A stretch of 7,678 nucleotides of DNA, from NCBI GenBank assembly GCA_003820635.1, contig RPOS01000141.1, forward strand, positions 1-7,678, written 5' to 3'. How positions within the stretch are numbered: the first letter of the stretch is position 1; the number at the start of each line of letters is the position of its first letter. This document shows, piece by piece, positions 1 through 6,249 of the stretch. Position numbers and translations under genes: made by a program. Under the pieces are notes generated by a model, which saw nothing but the letters and a program-made list of their open reading frames with translations, had not been told where the DNA came from and did no database searches. The DNA is from Verrucomicrobiaceae bacterium (lineage in GTDB: Bacteria > Verrucomicrobiota > Verrucomicrobiae > Verrucomicrobiales > Akkermansiaceae).

Positions 1-1052
1 ACCCGCCGGCGTGCCGATCTGGTAACACTTGGTGCGGAAAATCGGGAGATTCAGCCGTTCCACCGCACCGCCCGGGCTCATGCCGAGGCTGGAACGCTCG
101 TCCACGATCACGGCGATTTCCGGCCGGCAGGGTTCGAGGCGGTCCATCGACTTCTGATAGAAATCACCCAGTTTCCCCAGATGCCGCCAGATGGCCTCGT
201 CCTTCAGCCAGCCCTGGCCATAAAGGTCCATCCACCATGCGCCGTCGCCACGGGCGAAGTTCCTGGCATGCAAGCCAGCGGTCTCGCGGAGATCGGCCAG
301 ACCCGGCTCGGATGTGCTGAGATGCGTGCGGGTGTCATCCTCCACGATCCAGAGTTTGCCATGCAGTTTCACGCTATCCACCGCAGCCATGAAGAAACCA
401 CCGCCGCCCGCGCTGCGGTCGAGATAACTCACCGGCGAGCAGACGGCATCAATGTGGGGTGAGGCCAGCAGGCGGCGCAGTGCCTCATCGGTGGCGTGTT
501 TTTCCCTGAGCCATGCGCGGAAGGCCGGGGCGCGCCACGGGTTCGAAGCCCGGCATCCCGCCCTCCCACACGCCCACGTAAAACCACTCTGCGGTGGACT
601 GGCCGCAGGTGTGATAGCCGAGCACGGCCTCCGGGCACTTCGTTTCCAGATGGCGCACGATGCGGCGGATGAATTCCCCGCGCGTCCCGCCGCCATGTTT
701 CCGAGTGGATGCTGGGCATCGTGTTGACCGTTCCATCCTAGTGGACCATCCGCTCGTCCATCTGGCTGAAATCCGGCTCCTCACCGGGCTGGGGCCACGA
801 CACGGCGATGGGCAGGGAAACGATGTTCACGCCTTGTTTCCCGGCGAAATCGATCTGTTTGAGCTGGCCCTCCCTGAGCTGCGGCCCGGTGTCGAAATTC
901 ACGAAAACCGAAACCTGCGCGTTAGCCTGGCCGTTGATGTGGAGAACCGGGCCCGAAGACAGCTGCTTCACTTCCGCTTCCAATGCGAAGGCCGGGGCGG
1001 CGGCGTGAGCGCCCACCAGCAGGGCAAAGATGGCGGTTTTCAGGCGGGGCAT
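1..1052 (-). pseudogene. Degraded secreted beta-galactosidase-like glycoside hydrolase (GH42-like), partial at left edge
   Basis: The family consists of large exported enzymes that hydrolyse beta-galactosides or related glycans. The reading frame starts at ATG 1052 with a signal peptide (MPRLKTAIFALLVGAHAAAP..., likely cut after AFA), then a beta-sandwich-like stretch and the start of the barrel (GVNIVSLPIAVSWPQPGE). The protein is then broken. An in-frame TAG lies at 738-740. After the segment MPSIHSETWRRDARG the frame shifts at the C run 676-679, where one base seems lost, to give EFIRRIVRHLE and the acid/base-region motif GYHTCGQSTAEWF. It shifts again near 530-533, where one base seems extra, into AFRAWLREKHATDEALRR. 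The third frame then runs open to base 1: SPVSYLDR, LHGKLWIVEDDTRTHL (the Glu at 340-342 is the probable nucleophile) and a trimerisation-domain-like end. Family spacing suggests deletions near 755 and near 470. No Shine-Dalgarno is seen. The family call is from remembered motifs; the broken frame is read directly. Confidence 0.72.
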
Positions 1053-1207
1053 ATCATGGGCGGGATATGAATCGGCATCTTGGGGCGCGGGTTAATTGGC
1101 CCCCTGATACCGCAGCACCTGCGGGAATCTTGCAGCGTGGGCGTAAAAGGCATGCTGATGGATGACTCCGGCCCCGGTTGCGATAGCCCGCTTGGATCAT
1201 CCAGGCG

Positions 1208-1225
1208 GCGGGCAGAAATGCCCGC
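1208..1225 (-). terminator. Possible terminator hairpin after the desaturase gene
   Basis: A perfect 6-bp inverted repeat, GCGGGC (1208-1213) and GCCCGC (1220-1225), encloses a 6-base loop. It lies about 30 bases past the desaturase stop codon on the minus strand. No T tract follows it on that strand, although an A5 run precedes it, so it is at best a weak or Rho-assisted terminator. A second small dyad, CCGCAG-CAC-CTGCGG, lies at 1110-1124. Nothing else is recognisable in the 203-base gap 1053-1255. Confidence 0.3.
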
Positions 1226-1255
1226 GCCACTTTTTCACAACCGCATGGCGATGGC

Positions 1256-2380
1256 TCACGCCGGCACGGCGGCGGCCATGCGACGGAACTCGCGCATCAT
1301 GGCGCGGGTTTCATCCTGCCACTGGTTGAGCGCCTCGCGGGAAAGCTGGACGCGCTCGGCGACGGCTTTCTCAAGCTCGTGATAGTTGGCGGTGAGTCGC
1401 TCGTGCATTTCGTGGATGGCATCGCTGGCGCGTTGGGCCGGGCCGGGACCTTGCTGGCGGAGTTCGGCAAGGTGTTTCTGGACCTTGATCCGGGCCTCGC
1501 GCATTTCGGCGAGGAGGATCTTGCTGTCGGGCACGCGGCGCAGGCCTTCGACGAGGCCGAGTTTCGAAAGCGTCCAGATCGTCCACTTGGAGGGATCCCA
1601 CTGCCAGGGCTTCACGCCGTTGCGGTAGTCGTGCTGGAACTCGTGATGATAGTTGTGATAACCCTCGCCAAAGGTGAGGAAGGCCATGATCGCGCTGTCC
1701 CGGGCGCTGTGGCCGGAGGAATACGGCTGGCGGCCGATGGTGTGGCAGAGCGAGTTGATGAAGAAGGTGCAGTGCTGGGCCACCACGATGCGGGCGACAC
1801 CGGCGATGAGGAATCCGCCAAGCGCACCGACCCATGGATCCATGCCATGATATGCGTTCCATGCATAACCAAGCACGGAGGGGATGATGAGGCCGACGAC
1901 CAGGCCGATCCAGTGGACATACTTGTATTGCCACATGACGAGCTTGTCCTTGCGGAGGTCGTTGACGTTGTCCATCGGCGGCTCGGGGTTGAGCTTGAAC
2001 ATGAGCCAGCCGATGTGCGCCCACATGAAGCCCTTGGAAATGTCATAGGGATCCTCGTCGTGATCGACGTGCTTGTGATGGCGGCGGTGATCGGAGGCCC
2101 AGTCGAGGCAGGAGTTTTCAAAAGCACAGGCACCGAAGACCAGGGTGAAAAGACGCACCGGCATCTTGGCCTTGAACGATAGGTGGGAGAAAAGCCGGTG
2201 ATAGCCCACGGTGATGCTCATCATGGTGGCCACCAGATAGAAGAAGAACATGCCGAACTGAAACCAGTCGAGGCCGAACTTGTAGAGGTAGATAGGCAGG
2301 CCGATGACGGCGATGAGGGCGGTGCCGATGAGGAAGGAACTGGTGATCCAGTTCACCCGGTCGAATGGAATGCGATACAT
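1256..2380 (-). CDS. Membrane fatty-acid (acyl-CoA delta-9 type) desaturase with a coiled-coil-like C-terminal tail
   Basis: This is an integral membrane di-iron desaturase that introduces a cis double bond into saturated acyl chains, probably at the delta-9 position, to tune membrane fluidity. With the start at ATG 2380 (374 aa), the three histidine clusters are HRLFSH (61-66), HRRHH (98-102) and HNYHH (242-246). The extra conserved NSLCH lies at 209-213. Hydrophobic pairs near 12-33 and 40-58, and near 157-173 and 182-200, give the usual four-helix topology. Residues about 288-374 form a charged, Glu/Arg/Gln-rich helical tail, which I do not expect in the core family. The frame also opens at a GTG at 2416, but MYRIPFDRVNW is a typical N-terminus of the family, so the ATG is preferred. 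No Shine-Dalgarno is present. It is divergent from rpsU. Exact regiospecificity and whether the substrate is acyl-CoA or a lipid cannot be read from sequence. Confidence 0.9.
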   Translation of the reverse strand: MYRIPFDRVNWITSSFLIGTALIAVIGLPIYLYKFGLDWFQFGMFFFYLVATMMSITVGYHRLFSHLSFKAKMPVRLFTLVFGACAFENSCLDWASDHRRHHKHVDHDEDPYDISKGFMWAHIGWLMFKLNPEPPMDNVNDLRKDKLVMWQYKYVHWIGLVVGLIIPSVLGYAWNAYHGMDPWVGALGGFLIAGVARIVVAQHCTFFINSLCHTIGRQPYSSGHSARDSAIMAFLTFGEGYHNYHHEFQHDYRNGVKPWQWDPSKWTIWTLSKLGLVEGLRRVPDSKILLAEMREARIKVQKHLAELRQQGPGPAQRASDAIHEMHERLTANYHELEKAVAERVQLSREALNQWQDETRAMMREFRRMAAAVPA

Positions 2381-2498
2381 AAACGGTGGTTGAGGTGTGA
2401 GAAAACCGGCTGGCACGGGGATGCTCTGGCGGGCCGGCAGGGCGGATGCTTATTCCATGTTTGATTTCGGCGCAACCCCCCTTTTTTTTGAAGGGCGG

Positions 2499-2566
2499 CA
2501 GGTTCCCTCTTGACAAGAGGGGCCCATTCGCGGATCAACCGCGCCCCGCCACAGTTGTGGAACCTG
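2499..2566 (+). promoter_or_regulatory. Candidate structured RNA leader (four-stem cloverleaf) upstream of rpsU
   Basis: Four nested or adjacent inverted repeats fit one compact fold. P1 pairs CAGGTT (2499-2504) with AACCTG (2561-2566). P2 pairs CCCTCTT (2505-2511) with AAGAGGG (2515-2521) around a GAC loop. P3 pairs CGCGG (2529-2533) with CCGCG (2539-2543) around ATCAA. P4 pairs CCAC (2549-2552) with GTGG (2557-2560) around AGTT. All 22 pairs are Watson-Crick, and P2 and P4 abut P1 without unpaired bases. The element ends 22 bases before the rpsU ATG. Leaders of ribosomal protein genes often serve autoregulation. A competing reading is that the 17-bp palindrome of P2 is a DNA operator with a TTGACA -35 box (2510-2515), in which case most of the fold would not be transcribed. 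I recognise no named family. Confidence 0.4.
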
Positions 2567-2588
2567 ACCAACCAACCAAAAACATCGC

Positions 2589-2816
2589 ATGCGAGGAGTG
2601 ACTCTGAAGAAAGGCGAGCCCGTTGACCGCGCTCTGAAACGCCTGAAAACCAAGCTGGATAGCGAAGGCATCCTAGAGGAAATGCGCCGCCGCCGCGCAT
2701 TTGAGACACCCACCGAGCGCAAGCAGCGCAAACTCCGTTCCGCCTCCAAGCGCAACAAGATCCGCTGGCGCTACTCGAACGCCCCGGCCGCCGCCGCTAC
2801 CGAAGCCGCCGATTGA
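2589..2816 (+). CDS. rpsU: Small ribosomal subunit protein bS21
   Basis: bS21 is a small, very basic protein of the 30S platform; it sits near the 3' end of 16S rRNA, where it can affect access to the anti-Shine-Dalgarno sequence. The 75-residue product has the family pattern KGEPVDRALKRLKTKLD, then GILEEMRRRRAFETPTERK, then a Lys/Arg-rich stretch. It ends in a short Ala-rich acidic tail (NAPAAAATEAAD) beyond the usual end of the family. ATG 2589 is preferred because MRxVTLKKGEP is the common N-terminus. The bases before it (CCAACCAACCAAAAACATCGC) contain no Shine-Dalgarno, but GAGGAG occurs just inside the gene at 2593-2598. A possible structured leader lies upstream and a strong terminator 30 bases downstream, so it is probably monocistronic. 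The identification is secure. Confidence 0.96.
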   Translation: MRGVTLKKGEPVDRALKRLKTKLDSEGILEEMRRRRAFETPTERKQRKLRSASKRNKIRWRYSNAPAAAATEAAD

Positions 2817-2843
2817 TTTTCCAAGGTTCCACACACAGGGAAG

Positions 2844-2874
2844 AAAACGGGTGCCACACGGTGCCCGTTTTTTT
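2844..2874. terminator. Intrinsic, probably bidirectional terminator between rpsU and the methyltransferase gene
   Basis: AACGGGTGCC (2846-2855) pairs with GGTGCCCGTT (2860-2869) around an ACAC loop, giving 10 bp with two tandem G-U wobbles. Seven T residues follow at 2868-2874. AAAA at 2844-2847 precedes the stem, so the minus strand also reads stem then T-rich tract. It lies 30 bases after the rpsU stop and 7 bases beyond the methyltransferase stop, as expected for a shared terminator between convergent genes. Confidence 0.88.
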
Positions 2875-2880
2875 GTGGGG

Positions 2881-3726
2881 TCATGGCTTCACGGCCATGA
2901 GGGCGAGGAACAGCGGGATTTCCTCCGCCGCGCGGTGCTCGGCCTTGCTGAAGGGGCCGGAGCCTTGGGAACGGCGGTGGCTGTAGAGTTCTTCGCAGCC
3001 GGTGACGGCCAGTCCGCCCGCGCCGATGGCGCTGAGCAATGCGGCGAGCGGCCGGTGGTGAAAGGCGGTTTGCTCGCCGGTGCCCTTGCCCGGATGCGTG
3101 GTGATGGGGATTTCCAGCGGCGTGCCGTAGCTTTCGATGCGGCGGTATTGGATTTTCTGGTCCGCGTCCCAGCCCCAGTGGGTTTTTCTGGGGATGCGGA
3201 AACACGGGTGCATGAAGACGAAGACCGCGCGTCCGGCCGGCTTGAGCGCGCGGCCAATGTTGGCAAACAGGGCCGCCGCATCCGGCACGTCGTGCACGGC
3301 CATCAGGCAGACCGCCGCGTCATGGCTGGCGTCCGCCCATGGGCCGGGCTGGCAGGCATCCGCGGTGACGAATGAAACGCGCGGGTCCTTGCCATGGCGG
3401 GATTTCGCTGCGGAAATCAGCCGCGGGCTGGCATCCACGCCGGTGAAGCGGCCGATGCCCGCGCCCAGCAGCGGCGCGACGAGCACGCCCTGGCCGCAAC
3501 AGACGTCGATGATGGATTCGCCCGGCTGCGGGGCGAGCATCCGCAGCGCGGCGGGAAGGATGACATGCTGGTGGTAGTCCGAGCCGGATTCGCCGACGAG
3601 TTTGTCATACCATGCCGCCACGGGATCCCAGCCGCGGTCGGCGGAGGCCTGCTTGCCGGGTGGTGGTGGCGGTCCGGGTTTCCGCCCCTGCGCATGGCGG
3701 AACGGGCGGCGTGGCGGCTGCGGCAT
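2881..3726 (-). CDS. Class I SAM-dependent methyltransferase
   Basis: This is a Rossmann-fold S-adenosylmethionine methyltransferase of the Methyltransf_11/25 type; its substrate is unknown. The 281-residue protein starts with a Pro/Arg/Gly-rich, probably disordered stretch (1-32), then WDPVAAWYDKLVGESGSDYH. Motif I is IIDVCCGQG (72-80), the acidic residue that would bind the SAM ribose is D98 in GVDAS (96-100), and the post-II segment FVTADACQPGPW (119-130) should contact the adenine. Motif IV/post-I is DAAVCLMAVHDV (136-147). The FMHPCFRIPR segment (171-180) is typical of small-molecule members. The start at ATG 3726 lies only 6 bases past the stop of the upstream OmpA-like gene, so the two are surely co-transcribed. 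Homologues may start nearer residue 33, but no other ATG is available there. The fold is secure; any specific function would be a guess. Confidence 0.88.
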   Translation of the reverse strand: MPQPPRRPFRHAQGRKPGPPPPPGKQASADRGWDPVAAWYDKLVGESGSDYHQHVILPAALRMLAPQPGESIIDVCCGQGVLVAPLLGAGIGRFTGVDASPRLISAAKSRHGKDPRVSFVTADACQPGPWADASHDAAVCLMAVHDVPDAAALFANIGRALKPAGRAVFVFMHPCFRIPRKTHWGWDADQKIQYRRIESYGTPLEIPITTHPGKGTGEQTAFHHRPLAALLSAIGAGGLAVTGCEELYSHRRSQGSGPFSKAEHRAAEEIPLFLALMAVKP

Positions 3727-3732
3727 GGCGGC

Positions 3733-4917
3733 TTATTTTTTGCGGATGCGCCAGATTTCCACAATCTGGTTGCGCTCCGGGATGCGGCTGCTGAAACGAT
3801 CCGTCTGGCCGAGATACACCGCCTGCACCTGCTGCGCCGGGCGTTTCACCGAGGAAAACAACTCGGCGGCGGCCGTGGCGCGGTCCGAGGAAAGCGTGCG
3901 GTTGTTGTCCACATTGCCAGTTTCCGATGCGTAACCGATGGCCAGCACAAGATCGCCATCCGGGATCTCCCCGATGAGATTGCGGATCATTTCCTGATCG
4001 GCGGGGGTCAGTTCGCTGGAGCCGGTGGCGAAGTTGAGCGTGTGGAGGACATTCGCGCCGAGGCTGGCACCGAGGCTGGAATAGGCGGTGGAAATCTCGG
4101 CATCCGACTGGCCTTCCAGTTTGCGCAGGCTGCGGAACAACTCGATGGCGGCGGGCAGCAGTTCGTCTTCCGAACTGGCGAAGAGCCTGGCCTTGGAAAG
4201 CTCGGCTTCGAGTTCCGTCACACGCGCCTCGAAGAAGTCCTTGGCGCGGCGGGTTTCCTCAAGTTGGCGCTGGAGATCGGCCATCTCGGTGGCGGATGCG
4301 CCCTGACCCTTTGCGGCAAGCTCCTCGCGCACGCTGGCGAGCTCTGCGGCGAGTGCGTCGCGCTGGGATTTCAAGCCCGCCAGATCGCGGCGGAGCAACT
4401 CCGCATCCGAGCCGTTCACCAGGGCGCGCTGGAGCTCGGCCTGCAGCCGCGCGCTCTCGGCGGCGAGACTCTGGCGGAGTTGCTCGGAACGGATGAGCTC
4501 GGCGCTTTTGGCGGAAATCTCGGCGTCCTTTTCCGCCAGCATCGTTTGGAAACTGCCGGCCAGCGCCACCATCGTATCGGCATCCTTCTTGAGCCGTGCG
4601 GCGATGTCCTCCATCGGCTCGGCACCTCCTTCCAGCGGCCGCAGGCCCATGGCGATGCGCTCGCGGTTGAGCTGGGTGCGCAGCGCGCTGGCCTCGGCCT
4701 GGAGCTCGTTGAGATCGGCGGAGTTGGCAGAGCCGCCCTTGTTTTCGCGCACGGTGATGACGATGAGCACGCCTAACAGCGCGATGATCACAAGCGCCAG
4801 CACCACACCCGGCGGCATCGTTTTCTTGGCGGCGGTGGCATCAGCCGCGGGCGGCTGCCTGACGCCCTCCGGGGCATCGTTGTGCGGGTTTTCAATAGGG
4901 GTGTTCTCCTCCGGCAT
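3733..4917 (-). CDS. Membrane-anchored coiled-coil protein with OmpA-like C-terminal domain
   Basis: The 394-residue protein has four parts. An acidic, Pro-rich N-terminus (1-33) is followed by one transmembrane helix (about 36-56, VVLALVIIALLGVLIVITV). A long Ala/Glu/Arg/Leu-rich coiled coil spans about 66-245, and an OmpA-like domain about 285-392. The last carries VLHTLNFATGSSELTP (290-305), IGYASETG (327-334) and LSSDRA (342-347). The order fits a cytoplasmic tail, an inner-membrane anchor and a periplasmic rod reaching towards peptidoglycan or the outer membrane. In OmpA domains an Asp after GH/Y-T and an Arg in LSxxRA bind diaminopimelate. Here the Arg (R346) is present, but the Asp position reads Ser (S331, followed by E332), so wall binding is uncertain. 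It starts 37 bases after the HAD stop. The role is probably envelope structure; no named gene is recognised. Confidence 0.82.
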   Translation of the reverse strand: MPEENTPIENPHNDAPEGVRQPPAADATAAKKTMPPGVVLALVIIALLGVLIVITVRENKGGSANSADLNELQAEASALRTQLNRERIAMGLRPLEGGAEPMEDIAARLKKDADTMVALAGSFQTMLAEKDAEISAKSAELIRSEQLRQSLAAESARLQAELQRALVNGSDAELLRRDLAGLKSQRDALAAELASVREELAAKGQGASATEMADLQRQLEETRRAKDFFEARVTELEAELSKARLFASSEDELLPAAIELFRSLRKLEGQSDAEISTAYSSLGASLGANVLHTLNFATGSSELTPADQEMIRNLIGEIPDGDLVLAIGYASETGNVDNNRTLSSDRATAAAELFSSVKRPAQQVQAVYLGQTDRFSSRIPERNQIVEIWRIRKK

Positions 4918-4954
4918 GGCGCGGAGCTTGCCCGCGACCCCCGGCGGGTGTCAA

Positions 4955-5590
4955 TCACCGCGGGACGAGCAGGCGGAGGAAATCCGCCGGTTGATCAAAC
5001 AGGTAATCCGGCGATTGCGCCGCGAGCGACTCGCGGGAGTTGAAGCCCCAGCTGACGGCGGCGATGGGGATGCCGGCTTTTTGCGAAGCCTTCACGTCGC
5101 GCAGTTCATCACCGATGTAGAGCATTTCGTCGGACCGCAGCGAGAAGGTCTTGCGAATGGCCTTGAGGTGCTTGGCCTTGCCTGTGAGCTTGGAGGTTGA
5201 GGAGATGAAATCGAACGGCTCGCGCAGGCCGTGGGCGCGCAGGAAAAGATCCACGTTGGCAGGCACGTTGGATGTGAGAATGCCGAAACTCCGCACATGG
5301 CGGCGCAATTCCAGAATCACCTCCGCCATGCCATCGATCATTTTCAACTGCGTGATGTTGCCGCGCATCAGGCCGGTGCCGCGTGAAATGAGTGCGGGCA
5401 CCCGGCGCTTCGGGATGCCCAGATGATCGAGCAATTGCTTCAAGGACAGGTGGCGCAGCGGCTCGAGTTCGTGCTCCTCCACCTGCCGGATGCCATAGTC
5501 CGGCGCGATCAGGTTGAAGATCCGCCGCGTCTCGCCCAGCGTGTCGGCGATGGTTCCGTCGAAATCGAAAACCAGTGTCTGGTGGATCAT
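4955..5590 (-). CDS. HAD-superfamily phosphatase, phosphoglycolate phosphatase-like
   Basis: This 211-residue haloacid-dehalogenase-fold hydrolase resembles the phosphoglycolate phosphatase/Gph group, which cleaves small phosphomonoesters through a phospho-aspartate. Motif I is FDFDGT (8-13; D9 nucleophile, D11 acid/base). A helical cap spans about 17-85. Motif II is LTSN (105-108). The motif III lysine is one of K134/K138/K140, and motif IV is GDELRD (160-165), the Mg-binding acidic pair. All catalytic positions are present. The start ATG 5590 is 5 codons before the first beta strand. It is the first gene of a likely three-gene minus-strand operon and is divergent from the small membrane protein gene, with 86 bases between them. 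A weak 5-bp hairpin (5640-5655) and a 6-bp dyad (5592-5597 with 5624-5629) are all I see in that gap. The substrate is not predictable; 2-phosphoglycolate is only one possibility. Confidence 0.9.
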   Translation of the reverse strand: MIHQTLVFDFDGTIADTLGETRRIFNLIAPDYGIRQVEEHELEPLRHLSLKQLLDHLGIPKRRVPALISRGTGLMRGNITQLKMIDGMAEVILELRRHVRSFGILTSNVPANVDLFLRAHGLREPFDFISSTSKLTGKAKHLKAIRKTFSLRSDEMLYIGDELRDVKASQKAGIPIAAVSWGFNSRESLAAQSPDYLFDQPADFLRLLVPR

Positions 5591-5676
5591 CGCTGGCGCA
5601 TTTATCCGTTTCAGGTTCCTGCGGCCAGCACCAACTTCAGGCTTCTCAAAAAGCCGGGCACGGGCAAGTTAGCGCC

Positions 5677-5985
5677 ATGCCGGACGCCGATTCCCCAGCC
5701 CTCCAGATCCTGCTCTACATCAGCGTGGGATTGCTGGCGGCCATCGCGCTGCTGTGCTGGCGGATTTCCCGGCGGCTCGCGCGCCTCGAACGGCGGCTCG
5801 GCACAGGTGCGGCCCACGCCGATGCCGACGCCGCGGCACCCACCGCCGCGGAAACCTCGGCCGGCGGTGCCTTCGAGACCTTCCTCAGTGAGAACCCGGC
5901 CCGGCGGGCTTTGCCGAAAGGCGAGCAGTTCGCTGCCTACCGGAAGTGGCGGCAGGAAAAAGGGCTCAACTGGTCGGGCTCCTGA
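5677..5985 (+). CDS. Small single-pass membrane protein of unknown function
   Basis: The 102-residue product, from ATG 5677, begins MPDADSP. One hydrophobic helix (about 8-26, LQILLYISVGLLAAIALLCW) is followed by a positively charged RISRRLARLERR. An Ala/Asp/Thr-rich linker follows (about 43-62). A more structured tail (about 64-102) reads FETFLSENPARRALPKGEQ...YRKWRQEKGLNW. The charge pattern suggests a short outer N-terminus and a cytoplasmic C-terminal tail. I associate the RxLPKxEQFxAYRxWRQEKGLNW ending with small hypothetical proteins of Verrucomicrobiota; this is memory, not a search. The frame is also open from a GTG at 5575, but that would overlap the divergent HAD gene and lacks hydrophobic character, so the ATG is chosen. 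No Shine-Dalgarno is seen. Confidence 0.75.
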   Translation: MPDADSPALQILLYISVGLLAAIALLCWRISRRLARLERRLGTGAAHADADAAAPTAAETSAGGAFETFLSENPARRALPKGEQFAAYRKWRQEKGLNWSGS

Positions 5986-6042
5986 GACATCTGCTGGCGC
6001 GCTGGTTGGTGCCTGCATTGTCGTGATGTTTCAGCCCGAGTC

Positions 6043-6246
6043 TTACCAAAGCGGAGCCACGGGACACCATCCGGCATCTTGGGAGCGGGTGACGTTGAGG
6101 CAGCCTTTGCCATCGCGGTCTTGCCCGGTTTCCCCGCGCAGCACCGGTGCCAGGCTGCGACCGTCCAGCGGGTGATCCTTGGGCAGGGTAGCACCGGAAA
6201 AATCCGCCAGCGTGGGCAGGATGTCGGTGATGTCGGTAAGCTCGCA
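6043..6246 (-). pseudogene. Sulfatase fragment (C-terminal part of the catalytic domain)
   Basis: A 67-codon open stretch bounded by TAG (6247-6249) and TAA (6043-6045) begins CELTDITDILPTLADFSGA and continues with LPKDHPLDGRSLAPVLRGE. This is the hallmark segment of formylglycine-dependent sulfatases, in which D-x-x-PT-x-x-x-x-x-G is followed by a PLDGRS-x-x-P-x-L motif. About the first 45 residues match the family; the rest (GKGCLNVTRSQDAGWCPVAPLW) does not look like the usual continuation. There is no start codon, and the N-terminal catalytic part with the C-x-P-S-R formylglycine site is absent from the window, so this cannot be functional. It is a relic left by deletion or rearrangement. 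Sulfatases desulfate glycans such as algal polysaccharides or mucin and are abundant in Verrucomicrobiota. Confidence 0.75.
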
Positions 6247-6249
6247 CTA

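Noticed and set aside
1379..2182. 267-codon plus-strand frame opposite the desaturase
   Set aside because: The histidine boxes are on the minus strand; the plus-strand product is an acidic Val/Glu/Asp-rich shadow.
2381..2416. GTG start 12 codons upstream for the desaturase
   Set aside because: MYRIPFDRVNW at the ATG is the usual family N-terminus and the extra residues MPAGFLTPQPPF add no recognisable feature.
2567..2578. ACCA x3 tandem repeat in the rpsU leader
   Set aside because: Three copies of a tetranucleotide are too few to call a functional repeat; it is probably just an unstructured, C/A-rich region before the start codon.
3394..4776. 460-codon open frame on the plus strand
   Set aside because: It is antisense to the OmpA-like coiled-coil gene and the methyltransferase gene, both of which have clear domains; the Gly/Ala/Leu/His-rich translation is typical of an antisense shadow.
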